44,223 nt of DNA, from NCBI RefSeq assembly GCF_002198095.1, contig NZ_NHMK01000017.1, forward strand, positions 1 to 44,223. Direction: 5' to 3'. Both the position numbers and the translations under genes were made by a program. Below, one piece after another: positions 1 through 12,808 of this stretch. Each line of letters opens with the position of its first letter. Positions within the stretch are counted from its first letter, which is position 1. The notes under the pieces are model-generated. The model was not told where the DNA came from. It ran no database searches and was given only the letters and a program-made list of their open reading frames with translations. Source of the stretch: Deinococcus indicus. GTDB taxonomy: Bacteria > Deinococcota > Deinococci > Deinococcales > Deinococcaceae.

Positions 1-1
1 T

Positions 2-670
2 CAGAACGCCTGGGTGGGGACGTTCCGTAGCGCGGACACCGTGTTGTTCCGCGCGAACCTGCGGCATACGAACGTGGAAGTCCGGGAAGGCCTGGGGCAC
101 AACTTCGCCGGCGTGCTGATCAGTGACCGCTTCTCCTCGTACGACAGCCGCTTCCTGCAGGACGTCCGGCAGCAGAAGTGCCTGGCGCACCTGATCCGCA
201 ACGCGGATGAGGTCGCCGCTGTTCTCCAGCGGCAACCCGGGCGGGGAGAGCTGTACGGGCAACGGGTTGCGCAGGTGTTCCGGGACGGCATCCGACTGCA
301 CCGGGAGGTGACGACCGGGGTCTGTACGCGAGAGGAGTATGCGCAGCAGGGTGAGGAACTCACCCTGCGTCTGGACGCCCTGCTGAACCGGGCACCACTG
401 AAGTCGAAGGCAAACGAGCGACTCCGACTGGGAATCCTGAAGCAGAGCGTGCTGGACCGGTTGTGGCGGTTCCTGAAGGACCCGGACATTCCACCGACGA
501 ACAACGCAGCGGAACGGAGCCTGCGGACGGTGGTGATGGCGAGGAAGGTCTCGCAGTGCAGCAAGAACGCGGTGGGTGCGCAGACGTACATGCGGATCAA
601 GTCCACCGTGGAGACCGCGCGGTTGCGCGGTCAGGACCCCATCGCGGTCCTGACCAGCCTGATGCGCTGA
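2..670 (+). CDS. IS66-family transposase, C-terminal part (5' end outside window)
   Basis: The frame is open from base 2, so the gene starts upstream of the window. The about 222 visible residues are the catalytic core of an IS66-type DDE transposase. The stretch GVLISDRFSSYD carries a catalytic aspartate, and PTNNAAERSLR carries the glutamate in the typical NNxAERxLR context. The C-terminus (TARLRGQDPIAVLTSL) is also typical. It would catalyse cut-and-paste movement of its IS element. IS66 elements normally also carry small tnpA and tnpB genes upstream, which cannot be seen here. No inverted repeat could be assigned with confidence downstream. Confidence 0.85.
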   Translation, partial: QNAWVGTFRSADTVLFRANLRHTNVEVREGLGHNFAGVLISDRFSSYDSRFLQDVRQQKCLAHLIRNADEVAAVLQRQPGRGELYGQRVAQVFRDGIRLHREVTTGVCTREEYAQQGEELTLRLDALLNRAPLKSKANERLRLGILKQSVLDRLWRFLKDPDIPPTNNAAERSLRTVVMARKVSQCSKNAVGAQTYMRIKSTVETARLRGQDPIAVLTSLMR

Positions 671-708
671 CTGGGCGCTTGACCTTTCGGCCGACCGCTA
701 ATCACAGA

Positions 709-736
709 CTGTCGGCGAAATAAACGGAACCCGTAT
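709..736 (-). repeat. Fragment of the IS630-related MITE, left end only
   Basis: Read on the minus strand this 28-base stretch begins ATACGGGTTCCGTTTATTTC and continues to the CGCCGACAG block. It matches the left end of the repeats at 14243 and 22137 with few changes and then diverges. It lies between the IS66 fragment and the beta-lactamase-like gene. Confidence 0.6.
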
Positions 737-773
737 GAGGGGTCCACCCGCGACACCGTTCCCCCGGTTGGGT

Positions 774-2195
774 TCAGGGGGTGCTGCGGGCGAGTCGTTT
801 GGCGTTCTCCAGGACGTACCGGGCAATGTCCGGCAGTTGCTCTTCGATCAGCAGGCTGTCCATGACGTCCGAGCCGGGGTTGAAGTAGGCGTACACGAAG
901 GTCTGCCCGCCGGTCAGGCTGAGCAGGCCGCTCATGGTGACGTTCCGCCAGCCGCTGCCCGCCTTGCTGCCCCAGTAGGCGACGCCGGGGTCCTTGGCGC
1001 GGCAGCATCCTCTGGCGAGGGTGTCGCGCAGGAACGCTCGGTTGGTGGCATTGAGGCTGGGGTCGAGGTACATGCGGGTGAGCAGCGTGGCCCATTCGCG
1101 GGGGGTGCTGCGGTTCTGCAGGTACACCTCGGTCTGCGGGTGGTAGGTGGGACTGAAGAACGCGCGGTCGAGGTCATCGAGGAGACGGTCGGCGTTCAGG
1201 GTCTGCGTCTGCTGCACGGCGCGGGCGCGGGTCTGGGCTTCCTCGGCGGGTGGGAGGGTGAAGGTCTGCTGCGCGCCGGTGTTCACGTCGGGGCCGTAGA
1301 GCTCCTGGAGGAGTCCGGCCTGCGCGGCCCACCACGCCTTGGTGGTGGTGTTCACGCGGGTGTGGCACGCGCCCTGCGCGGTCACGAGGGTCTGGAGGCG
1401 GTCGGGGCCGTAGCGCAGGTGCAGGACGTCGCTGGCGGTGTTCTCGCTCTGCACGATGGCCTGCGTGGCGAGGTTCTGCACGGTGCGCGCGCCGGGCTGG
1501 TACGCCTCGATGCTGCGGTTGGCCTCGGTGACGCTCAGGCGGGTGTTCAGGGTCAGGCGTCCGGCCGTCACGTCGCGCAGGGTGCCCCACAGGACGATCT
1601 GTTTGAAGGTGCTCGCCAGCGGGTACAGGCTATCCGGGTCGTTGGCGATGACGCGCAGGGGCGTGCCGGTGCGCGGGTCGATCTGCGCGAGGTAGAACCC
1701 GACCGGGCCGCTGGCGAAGGCGGGCGGCTGGTACGGCAGTTCCGGCGCCGGGGCGGGCGCGCGGCAGGGCGTGACGGGCACGGGCTCGTAGGTCGTCCAG
1801 GCGTCCTCGGGGTACACGTCGATGGCGGTGAAGCGCGTGGGGCCTTCCACGCCCGCGCGGACGGGCGTCAGGTTCACGCGCAGGGGGCGGCCCTGTGCGC
1901 TGCGGATCTGAATGTCTTTGTCCTGCACGCGGATCTGGATCTGGTCCTGCGCGGTGGGCACCGTGCGGGTCAGGGTGGGCAGCGCCGCGCTGAACTTCAG
2001 GTCCGCGCCGGTCCCGCCGGGCATCCAGCGGACCGTGCCGTCACGGGCGTCCAGGCCGGTCAGGGTCAGGCGGTAGAACCCGCCGTGCCACGCGCCCTGC
2101 ACGGCGGGGACGGCGTGGGCGCCGCCCAGCAGCAGCAGAACGGTCAGGGCCAGGGGAGTCAGGCGGCGGGCCGGGCTGGGGGGCAGCGTGGGCAT
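774..2195 (-). CDS. Secreted beta-lactamase-fold serine hydrolase (class A-like)
   Basis: Predicted exported protein of 473 aa. An N-terminal hydrophobic segment ending GGAHA looks like a signal peptide. A roughly 140-residue domain of unknown type precedes a serine beta-lactamase/transpeptidase fold. S195-T-F-K198 is the nucleophile SxxK motif, S250-E-N252 takes the place of SDN, and K411-A-G resembles the KTG box. The SEN to KAG spacing is longer than in class A enzymes, suggesting an insertion of some 55 residues. The ATG at 2195 was chosen because it leads directly into the signal peptide; a GTG at 2213 is also in frame. It may be a penicillin-interacting or cell-wall hydrolase rather than a true beta-lactamase; no Glu166 equivalent could be assigned by eye. 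Confidence 0.8.
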   Translation of the reverse strand: MPTLPPSPARRLTPLALTVLLLLGGAHAVPAVQGAWHGGFYRLTLTGLDARDGTVRWMPGGTGADLKFSAALPTLTRTVPTAQDQIQIRVQDKDIQIRSAQGRPLRVNLTPVRAGVEGPTRFTAIDVYPEDAWTTYEPVPVTPCRAPAPAPELPYQPPAFASGPVGFYLAQIDPRTGTPLRVIANDPDSLYPLASTFKQIVLWGTLRDVTAGRLTLNTRLSVTEANRSIEAYQPGARTVQNLATQAIVQSENTASDVLHLRYGPDRLQTLVTAQGACHTRVNTTTKAWWAAQAGLLQELYGPDVNTGAQQTFTLPPAEEAQTRARAVQQTQTLNADRLLDDLDRAFFSPTYHPQTEVYLQNRSTPREWATLLTRMYLDPSLNATNRAFLRDTLARGCCRAKDPGVAYWGSKAGSGWRNVTMSGLLSLTGGQTFVYAYFNPGSDVMDSLLIEEQLPDIARYVLENAKRLARSTP

Positions 2196-2249
2196 GGGGG
2201 GGCATGATGGCACGCGCCCGCCCCTCCAGTGGCTCCGGTGGGAGCCGGG

Positions 2250-2501
2250 TCAGTGGGGGGTGCGGGGGGCGCGGCGGGTGCGGGACAGGCCAAGGCCCAG
2301 GCCGGTGATCAGGCCGCCCAGCGCGGCGAGGGCGGCGGTGATCAGGACGTTGTTCAGGGGGCTGGGGAAGTTGGTGCTGCGGTTGGCGTTGGCCACGGCG
2401 TGCAGCTGGTTGATATCGATCACGTCCTTGCCCAGCAGGACGGCGGCGGCGACGAGCAGGATCAGACCTACGGCCAGGGCGAGGCGGGACAGGAGTTGCA
2501 T
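2250..2501 (-). CDS. Small two-helix membrane protein, unknown function
   Basis: An 83-residue protein with two hydrophobic stretches (about residues 4-24 and 50-74) separated by a polar loop, ending in a basic tail. The ATG at 2501 gives a plausible N-terminus (MQLLSRLALAVG). An in-frame extension up to 2585 would run into the repeat at 2557-2669 and is unlikely to be coding. It lies just upstream of the beta-lactamase-like gene on the same strand. No family recognised. Confidence 0.6.
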   Translation of the reverse strand: MQLLSRLALAVGLILLVAAAVLLGKDVIDINQLHAVANANRSTNFPSPLNNVLITAALAALGGLITGLGLGLSRTRRAPRTPH

Positions 2502-2556
2502 GACCCAGTGTATGCGGTGCGGCGCGGGTCCGTCGTGGGGCGGGGGTAGCGGGCTT

Positions 2557-2669
2557 ATACGGACTGCCGTTTGTTTCGCCAACAATCCGGAACTTCACCG
2601 CCCCTGCCGGCTCCACGTCCGGAGGGGCGTTTCTCTCCCACTCTGCGGAGCAGCTCTCCGAGTCCGTAT
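2557..2669. repeat. IS630-related MITE, copy A (113 bp)
   Basis: Begins ATACGGACTGCCG and ends CGAGTCCGTAT, so the ends are imperfect inverted repeats flanked by TA. The interior (TTTGTTTCGCCAACAATCC, then GGCTCCACGTCCGGA) matches the copies at 14243 and 22137. It lacks the right-hand hairpin module found in those two. Its right end abuts the stop codon of the SMP-30 gene. Confidence 0.8.
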
Positions 2670-3559
2670 TACAGCGTCAGGGCGCGGGTGGTGGTGGGGA
2701 CGCGCCAGAAGCCGCTGCTGGCGGTGACGAACAGGGTCGTGCCGTCGGGGCCGCCGAAGGCGACGTTGCTGACCGTCTCGGGGAACAGGATACGGCCCAG
2801 CAGCTGTCCGTCCGGGGTGAGGACGTGCACGCCGTCGGCGGCGCTGCTCCAGATGCGGCCCTGTTCGTCCAGGCGCAGGCCGTCGGTCTTGCCGGGGCTG
2901 ACCGTGAAGTGCAGGCCTTCCAGGGTGGCCTCGCCGTGGGGGGTGACGCGGTAGCGGTACGTGCCGGGGTTCTCTCCGGTATCGGCCAGCAGCAGCGTGT
3001 CGGCGCTGGCGAAGGCCAGTCCGTTGGGTTTGTGCCGGTCGCGGATGGGGGCGGTCAGGGTGCCGTCGGGGGCCAGGCGGAACACCCAGCGGCCGGGGAT
3101 TTCCATGGGTTCGCCGCGTCCGCCCTCCTCGGGTTTGTCCAGGCCGTAGGTGGGGTCGGTGAACCACAGGCTGCCGTCGGGGTGCTGCACGACGTCGTTC
3201 GGGGAGTTGAAGCGCCCGCCCTCGAAGTGGGTGGCCAGGGTGGTCCAGCTGCCGTCGTGTTCCTGGCGCAGCAGGGCGCGCTGGCCGTGTGAACAGGCGA
3301 TCAGGCGGCCCAGGGCGTCCAGGGTGTGGCCGTTCTGGTAGTCGCTGGGGTTCAGTTCCTCCAGCAGATCTCCGGCGTCGGTGTATGCCCAGGTGCGGTT
3401 CTGGCGGACGTCGCTGTAGATCACGCGTTGCCGGGCGGGGACGTAGGTGGGGCCCTCGGTCCAGGTGTGGCCGCTGCCGAGCTGTTCGGGGGCGGCGTCG
3501 CCGGGGAACAGCGTGTGAAAGTCCGGGTGGGTGGCCTGAAGGGCGGGGTGCAGGGTCAT
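2669..3559 (-). CDS. SMP-30/gluconolactonase/LRE family protein
   Basis: A 296-residue six-bladed beta-propeller hydrolase of the SMP-30/gluconolactonase family, expected to open sugar lactones with a bound divalent metal. Visible family features are WTEGPTYV near the N-terminus (with the metal-binding Glu), GGRFNSPNDVV (Asn and Asp of the active site), SLWFTDPTYGL, and KPNGLAFA and KTDGLRLD in later blades. No signal peptide is visible, so it is probably cytoplasmic. The ATG at 3559 precedes MTLHPALQATHPDF. The frame stays open far upstream only because it is antisense to sucA. It is transcribed divergently from sucA. Confidence 0.88.
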   Translation of the reverse strand: MTLHPALQATHPDFHTLFPGDAAPEQLGSGHTWTEGPTYVPARQRVIYSDVRQNRTWAYTDAGDLLEELNPSDYQNGHTLDALGRLIACSHGQRALLRQEHDGSWTTLATHFEGGRFNSPNDVVQHPDGSLWFTDPTYGLDKPEEGGRGEPMEIPGRWVFRLAPDGTLTAPIRDRHKPNGLAFASADTLLLADTGENPGTYRYRVTPHGEATLEGLHFTVSPGKTDGLRLDEQGRIWSSAADGVHVLTPDGQLLGRILFPETVSNVAFGGPDGTTLFVTASSGFWRVPTTTRALTL

Positions 3560-3722
3560 GCGTTCATGGTGGCGTGTGGCGGGCCGGGGTGGGTGGGGGT
3601 CGTGTGAACGGGTGCCCATGTCAGCTGCCCATGTCGGCCGTCCAGGCGGGCGGGGCGGGCGGTTACGCACGCGGGAACAAATTCCGGTGGGTGCGGATGC
3701 CAATGCGCCGCGCGGGGGGCGG

Positions 3723-3728
3723 TATGCT
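3723..3728 (+). promoter_or_regulatory. Leaderless-type -10 box of sucA
   Basis: TATGCT lies 8 nt before the sucA ATG, and no Shine-Dalgarno fits. The sequence between box and start (GAGGCGTT) closely resembles that of sucB (TGAGGGCGTT). No clear -35 is visible. Confidence 0.6.
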
Positions 3729-3736
3729 GAGGCGTT

Positions 3737-6583
<2,847 letters not shown>

Positions 6584-6609
6584 ACGCCGCCCCCCGTCAC
6601 GGAACGTCA

Positions 6610-6643
6610 CGCCCCCCGGTGCCCACGCAGGTGCCGGGGGGCG
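6610..6643 (+). terminator. Hairpin after sucA
   Basis: CGCCCCCCGG pairs perfectly with CCGGGGGGCG across a 14-nt loop that can add four more pairs, two of them G-T. No U-tract follows, so it may only attenuate transcription or stabilise the 3' end. Confidence 0.5.
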
Positions 6644-6709
6644 TTCATGTCCGGGTGGCCGGCGGGGGTGCGGGGTGCGTCCCCAGCCCAGTCACAGCCC
6701 CCGAGGGGG

Positions 6710-6715
6710 TATAAC
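6710..6715 (+). promoter_or_regulatory. Leaderless-type -10 box of sucB
   Basis: TATAAC ends 10 nt before the sucB ATG, and the intervening bases resemble those at sucA. This suggests similar, separate promoters for both subunits. Confidence 0.55.
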
Positions 6716-6725
6716 TGAGGGCGTT

Positions 6726-7955
6726 ATGGCGGACATCAAAGTTCCTGTTTTTTCCGAGTCGGTCAGCGAGGGTACGCTGCTGACGTGGCACAAGAAGCCC
6801 GGCGACACCGTGAAGCGCGGCGAGGTGCTGGCCGAGATCGAGACTGACAAGGTGGTGCTGGAGGTCACGGCGTTGCAGGACGGCGTGCTGGTCAGCATCG
6901 CCAAGCAGGAGGGCGACACGGTCCTCAGCGAGGAGACGCTCGGCGTGGTCGGGGATGCGGGCAGCGCGCCCGCCCCGGCCGCGCAGGAGACGGTCAGCGG
7001 TCCCATCGCCAACGAGGCCAGCGCGGGCGGCACCGCCGCGCAGCCCGACAGCGCCGGGCTGGGCCACGAGGCGACCCGCCGCGACGACCTGTCGCCCGCC
7101 GTGCGCAAGGTGGTCGTCGAGAACGGCCTGAACCCCGCGCAGATTCCCGCGACCGGCCCGAAGGGCAACATCACCAAGGCCGACGCGCTGGGCGCCGTGG
7201 GCCAGCAGGCGAGCCAGCCCGCTGCCCAGGCGGCCGTGGCGGTCCCGGCCGGCGCGCGCCCCGAGCAGCGCGTGCCCATGACCCGCATCCGTCAGCGCAT
7301 CAGCGAGCGCCTGAAGGAAGTGCAGAACACGGCGGCCCTGCTGACCACCTTCAACGAGGTGAACATGCAGCCCGCCATGGACCTGCGCAAGAAGTACCAG
7401 GATCAGTTCGTGACCAAGCACGGCGTGAAACTGGGCTTCATGAGCCTGTTCGTGCGCGCCGCCACCGAGGCGCTGAAGGCCTTCCCGGTCGTGAACGCCA
7501 GCGTGGACGGCAAGGACATCATCTACCACGGCTTCTACGACATCGGCATCGCGGTCGCGTCTGACCGTGGGCTGGTCGTGCCGATCCTGCGTGACACCGA
7601 CCAGATGAGCCTCGCCGGGATCGAGAAGGCCATCGGCGGCTTCGCGCAGAAAGCCAAGGCCGGCAAACTGACCCTGGAAGACATGAGCGGCGGCACGTTC
7701 AGCATCACGAACGGCGGCACCTTCGGCTCCATGATGAGCACCCCGATCATCAACGCCCCGCAGAGCGCCATCCTGGGTATGCACAACATCATCGAGCGGC
7801 CCATCGCGCAGAACGGGCAGGTCGTGATCGCCCCCATGATGTACATCGCCCTGAGCTACGACCACCGCATCATCGACGGCAAGGAAGCCGTGCAGTTCCT
7901 CGTGACCATCAAGAACCTGCTGGAAGACCCGGCGCGGATGCTGCTGGAACTGTAA
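6726..7955 (+). CDS. sucB: 2-oxoglutarate dehydrogenase E2, dihydrolipoyl succinyltransferase
   Basis: Core subunit of the 2-oxoglutarate dehydrogenase complex (409 aa), transferring succinyl from the lipoyl arm to CoA. Residues 1-77 are a biotinyl/lipoyl domain with the modified lysine K42 in [11 protein letters not shown]. An Ala/Pro/Gln-rich linker follows, then a peripheral-subunit-binding domain ([14 protein letters not shown], about 121-155), a second linker, and the catalytic domain. The active-site sequence [13 protein letters not shown] lies near the C-terminus. The ATG at 6726 starts the canonical [16 protein letters not shown]. The domain order and the sucA neighbour favour SucB over a pyruvate E2. 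Confidence 0.96.
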   Translation: MADIKVPVFSESVSEGTLLTWHKKPGDTVKRGEVLAEIETDKVVLEVTALQDGVLVSIAKQEGDTVLSEETLGVVGDAGSAPAPAAQETVSGPIANEASAGGTAAQPDSAGLGHEATRRDDLSPAVRKVVVENGLNPAQIPATGPKGNITKADALGAVGQQASQPAAQAAVAVPAGARPEQRVPMTRIRQRISERLKEVQNTAALLTTFNEVNMQPAMDLRKKYQDQFVTKHGVKLGFMSLFVRAATEALKAFPVVNASVDGKDIIYHGFYDIGIAVASDRGLVVPILRDTDQMSLAGIEKAIGGFAQKAKAGKLTLEDMSGGTFSITNGGTFGSMMSTPIINAPQSAILGMHNIIERPIAQNGQVVIAPMMYIALSYDHRIIDGKEAVQFLVTIKNLLEDPARMLLEL

Positions 7956-7960
7956 GCAGC

Positions 7961-8032
7961 GTCGATGGTTGACAGTTGATGGTTGATGGAAGGGACACCC
8001 CCTCTATCAACCATCAACTGTTCACTGTTCAC
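7961..8032. repeat. Stem-loop repeat, family 2, copy 1 (after sucB)
   Basis: The arms are 7961-7986 (GTCGATGGTTGACAG and onward) and 8007-8032 (TCAACCATCAACTG and onward); they pair with a few mismatches around a 20-nt loop. A related structure follows htrA at 14185. Both lie directly after a stop codon, so it may act as a transcript end. Confidence 0.7.
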
Positions 8033-8070
8033 GCCTCCCCACAGTGAGGCTTCTGCCAGAGGGCGTGGGG

Positions 8071-8076
8071 TACCCT
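8071..8076 (+). promoter_or_regulatory. Leaderless-type -10 box
   Basis: TACCCT ends 7 nt before the ATG at 8084; no Shine-Dalgarno is present. Confidence 0.45.
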
Positions 8077-8083
8077 GTGGCGC

Positions 8084-8566
8084 ATGAGTCTAGAGGGCCG
8101 CCTGGGCGGATTGACGAACGCATTGACCGTGCAGGGCCAGTGGGACGGAACGCGGCTGACGGCGCGGGTGGGGAGCTTCACGGCGGGCACGGACGTGCAG
8201 GTGTGGCTGGAGGCGCCGGGACTGGCGGGCCGCGTGGGCAGTTTCACGCAGGGTTTCGACCTGCGCGCCGCGATCGAGGCGGGCGTGATGCGCGTGCGGC
8301 TGGGCGGCGTGACGGACGGCGTGGACGTCGCCCTGAACTTCACGGCGGACGGCGCGGCCGGCCGGTACGGGAGTTTCACGGAGGGGCATGACGTGACGCT
8401 GCGCCACTACGACGGCGAGGTGCGCGGACGGCTGGGGTCGTTCACGCGCGGCGTGGATGTCCGCATGGACCTGAACGGCGTGCCTTTCCCGCTGGGCGCC
8501 CTGCTGAGCGTGTGCGCGCTGCGGCTGTGGCTGGCGCAGGACCGGCCCCTCACCCCGGCACGCTGA
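8084..8566 (+). CDS. Protein built of six gapless 22-residue repeats, unknown function
   Basis: A 160-residue protein. Residues 6-137 divide without gaps into six 22-residue units starting at 6, 28, 50, 72, 94 and 116. Each follows R-(L/V/Y)-G-(S/G)-(F/L/V)-T-x-(G/A)-x-(D/T)-V/L, followed by alternating hydrophobic residues; the first unit is the most degenerate. Strong periodicity, glycine turns and alternating hydrophobic positions suggest a beta-solenoid or beta-sheet array. The last 23 residues include a short hydrophobic stretch (LGALLSVCALRLWLA) that could be a membrane helix or a solenoid cap. No signal peptide is visible. The ATG is only 7 nt after a TACCCT box. I do not recognise a family. 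Confidence 0.75.
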   Translation: MSLEGRLGGLTNALTVQGQWDGTRLTARVGSFTAGTDVQVWLEAPGLAGRVGSFTQGFDLRAAIEAGVMRVRLGGVTDGVDVALNFTADGAAGRYGSFTEGHDVTLRHYDGEVRGRLGSFTRGVDVRMDLNGVPFPLGALLSVCALRLWLAQDRPLTPAR

Positions 8567-8708
8567 TTCGGGGCGGAGCCGTGATCGGTCACGCCGGGCG
8601 GGCCGGGCGATCACGGGCCGATCATGGGGCCGGTGGTGAACTACACCCACGAGAACCCGCCGCCCCCGCGCAGACGGATCAGCGGCAACGGTTTTCAGGG
8701 AGACCAGC

Positions 8709-10379
8709 ATGAATAAGCACCGCCCTGCCCGCCCTGCCCACCACGCTGCCCGCCGCCTGACCCTGCTGACCCTGTGCGCCGCGCTGGGAGGCGCGCACGC
8801 GCAGAACACCGTCAACCTGAACTTCAAGAATCTGACGCTGCAACCGGTACAGATCGCGAACCTGGACCTGAACGTGCTGCGCGTGGACCCGCAGGTGTTC
8901 CAGCAGACCCTGAAAGCCCCGAACGCCCTGCAACTGAACCTGACCGACCTGCCCGCCCGCATCCAAGCCCGTGACGCCGAGGTGCGCCGCAGCCTGGACG
9001 TCGTGGGCACCCTGGCCCGCTCGACCGAACTGCGCGCCGACATCGCCCGCACCACGCTGAGCCTCCCGCGCGGCCTGACCGTGCCCGCCACCGTCACCCT
9101 GCGCGGCGGTGAGAACCGCGAGGTGCTGCTGTTCGGGCAGGACACCGTGGCCGTCAGTGTGGCGCAGGCCGAGGCGGGCGCCGACCGCAACCGCGCCGAG
9201 ATCCTCGGGTCCTTCGGTCTGAACGACCAGAATCCCGTCCCGCGCGAGTTCCTGTCCCAGGACTCCCTGAGCGGCGTGACGCTCGCCGCGAACAGCCGCA
9301 TCAACGTCGCTGCCCTGAACACCGCCGCCCTGAACCGCCTGCAGACGCGCCTCGCGCCGCCCAAGCCTTCGCAGCCGGGCGGGGAACTCGGGGACGGGTT
9401 CGTCAGCAACCCCAGTGACGGCGCGTGCCGGTTCACGCCCACCAGCGCCCTGTTCGGCCAGATGCGCGGCAACGCCATCGACCAGATCACCACCATCAAG
9501 GACCAGGGGCGCCGGGGCACCTGCATGGCCTTCGCGTACACCTCCGCGCTGGAAAGCCTGATCGCGCGGCGCAAGAAGATCACCTTCAACCTGTCCGAGC
9601 AGTACGCGTACTACTGGCTGCGCGGCGACGACGGCGTGCTGGGCGACGGCGCCGGCTGGGGCGATTTCAACGACGCCATCGCCCGCCAGCGCATGCTGCC
9701 CACCGAGGTCCGCTGGAAGTACAACCCGTCCCGCAGCCGCGTGCGCGTGCCCGCCAACCCCCAGCAGCCCATCACGGCCTTCAAGAACTCCTGCGTGAAT
9801 TACGCCGATCAGGCGTGCAGCGACACCACCGCGCAGGCGCAACTGGTCTGCCAGAGCGGCACGAACAACTGCGCATGGAAACCCGAGTGGGACATCGCCC
9901 CGAACGCCGCGTTCAACTTCCGGCCCACCCAGGGCAACGAGGTCTGGGTGGCGCTGGGCAACCTGAACCTCGGGAATGCCGACGCCACCCGCGCCTACCG
10001 CCGCGCCATGCTGAGGCAGATGATCGACCGGGGCGACCAGCTGATCCTGGGCTTCACGGTGGACGGCGCGTTCGACAGTGTCGGCGCCAGCGGCCTGCCC
10101 GACACCACCCGCATGGGCCAGAACGTACGCGGCGGGCACGCCGTTCACATCGTCGGGTACGTGAACACCGGCACGCAGACCTTCGACACGAAGATCGCCG
10201 GACTGGTCAACGTGAAGATGACGCTCCCCACCGGGTACTTCGTGATCAAGAACTCCTGGAGTTGCGGCTTCGGGGACGGCGGGTACGCCTACCTGCCCGA
10301 CACCTTCATGGACCGCGAGACGAACGGCGTGTACAACCTGCGCGCCGGAGCCGTCGCCAGCGACATGGCCGGATTCTGA
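8709..10379 (+). CDS. Secreted papain-family (C1) cysteine peptidase
   Basis: A 556-residue exported protein. A basic N-terminus and hydrophobic stretch ending GGAHAQ form a signal peptide. About 200 residues of unknown type follow, possibly a propeptide or inhibitory domain. The peptidase domain has DQGRRGTC272MAFA with the nucleophile cysteine, H477 in GGHAVHIVGY and N515 in KNSWSCGFGDGGYAYLP, in papain order. The family's usual CGSCW is changed to RGTCM. Several further cysteines between 350 and 400 could form disulfides. The start is well supported by GGGAG about 8 nt upstream. A bidirectional terminator follows. Likely role is extracellular or envelope proteolysis; the substrate is unknown. 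Confidence 0.88.
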   Translation: MNKHRPARPAHHAARRLTLLTLCAALGGAHAQNTVNLNFKNLTLQPVQIANLDLNVLRVDPQVFQQTLKAPNALQLNLTDLPARIQARDAEVRRSLDVVGTLARSTELRADIARTTLSLPRGLTVPATVTLRGGENREVLLFGQDTVAVSVAQAEAGADRNRAEILGSFGLNDQNPVPREFLSQDSLSGVTLAANSRINVAALNTAALNRLQTRLAPPKPSQPGGELGDGFVSNPSDGACRFTPTSALFGQMRGNAIDQITTIKDQGRRGTCMAFAYTSALESLIARRKKITFNLSEQYAYYWLRGDDGVLGDGAGWGDFNDAIARQRMLPTEVRWKYNPSRSRVRVPANPQQPITAFKNSCVNYADQACSDTTAQAQLVCQSGTNNCAWKPEWDIAPNAAFNFRPTQGNEVWVALGNLNLGNADATRAYRRAMLRQMIDRGDQLILGFTVDGAFDSVGASGLPDTTRMGQNVRGGHAVHIVGYVNTGTQTFDTKIAGLVNVKMTLPTGYFVIKNSWSCGFGDGGYAYLPDTFMDRETNGVYNLRAGAVASDMAGF

Positions 10380-10391
10380 ACGCAGGGTAGA

Positions 10392-10430
10392 AGCAGGGGG
10401 CCGCAGCCAGTCGCGCTGCGGCCCCCTGCT
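10392..10430. terminator. Bidirectional hairpin between the C1 peptidase gene and glmS
   Basis: A perfect 16-bp stem (AGCAGGGGGCCGCAGC with its complement) and a 7-nt loop lie between two convergent stop codons. No long T-tract follows on either strand. Confidence 0.7.
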
Positions 10431-10442
10431 GCTGGTGGGTCG

Positions 10443-12263
<1,821 letters not shown>

Positions 12264-12334
12264 GGTCACTCCATCCCGCCGGCGGCGCGGAGGCCGGGCG
12301 GGGGTGTCTGTCTTCTGGTTTTGTGGTGCGTCGT

Positions 12335-12490
12335 GCGCGGCCTTATGCCCACGTTGCCGTGGGGGTTATCGCCGCGCTTCCCGCCCCGGCGTGGGGGCGG
12401 CGGGTAGGCGCCGACGCGCGCTCTGGAGGCATCCGCAGATTGCTCGCTGACCTCCACCTCGTCTCCCCCGCGTGCGGGGGCCTTGCGCTG
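12335..12490 (-). ncRNA. glmS ribozyme: glmS ribozyme (glucosamine-6-phosphate-responsive)
   Basis: On the minus strand the 5' core is A-GCGCAAG, with predicted self-cleavage between the complements of 12489 and 12488. A C/G-rich P1 hairpin follows, then the invariant GACGAGG and CUGCGGAUGCCUCC. The P2 pairing is CGCA with UGCG, a compensatory change from CGCC with GGCG in the Bacillus and Thermoanaerobacter ribozymes. P2.1 forms between GGAGG and CCUCC. Downstream, P4 is a perfect 7-bp stem (12335-12341 with 12371-12377) enclosing P4.1, CCCACG-GCAA-CGUGGG with a GNRA loop, and the conserved GAUAACC and GCAUAAG joins. It lies about 70 nt before the glmS start. By family knowledge, cleavage triggered by glucosamine-6-phosphate destabilises the glmS mRNA. 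Confidence 0.92.
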
Positions 12491-12529
12491 CCCTGTTTGC
12501 GTGAACCGGACACCATCGGTTCGCTCCGC

Positions 12530-12535
12530 AGCATA
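12530..12535 (-). promoter_or_regulatory. Candidate -10 box of the glmS transcript
   Basis: TATGCT on the minus strand would place transcription start roughly 35 nt upstream of the ribozyme cleavage site. No convincing -35 at optimal spacing. Confidence 0.35.
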
Positions 12536-12655
12536 GCGCGTCGGGACCGGCCGTGCGTCACCTGAGTACGTGACTCATCCGGACTCCGGGCGGCGCAACC
12601 GGAAGGAACGCTCAACGCGCCGCCCAGACGGCCGGACATGCCGCCCGGCGGTCCT

Positions 12656-12664
12656 TGCTAGGAT
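12656..12664 (+). promoter_or_regulatory. Candidate extended -10 for the FmdB-like/htrA operon
   Basis: TGCTAGGAT fits TGn plus a -10 hexamer, about 145 nt before the ATG at 12809. The remaining leader holds nothing I recognise. Confidence 0.3.
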
Positions 12665-12808
12665 GGGCGCGGACGTGCCCGGCGTCCAGAAGCAGGGTGT
12701 TCGGCCCGCAGGACCGCCACCGGGCGCACCGCGGCCCCACGGCGCCACCCCGAGCGATCGACGGACCCACAGCGACGCACCAGACCAGAAGGACACGGAA
12801 AAACCATC

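Noticed and set aside
735..2207. 490-codon plus-strand frame
   Set aside because: Antisense shadow of the beta-lactamase-like gene, Gly/Ala/Val low-complexity, no domain.
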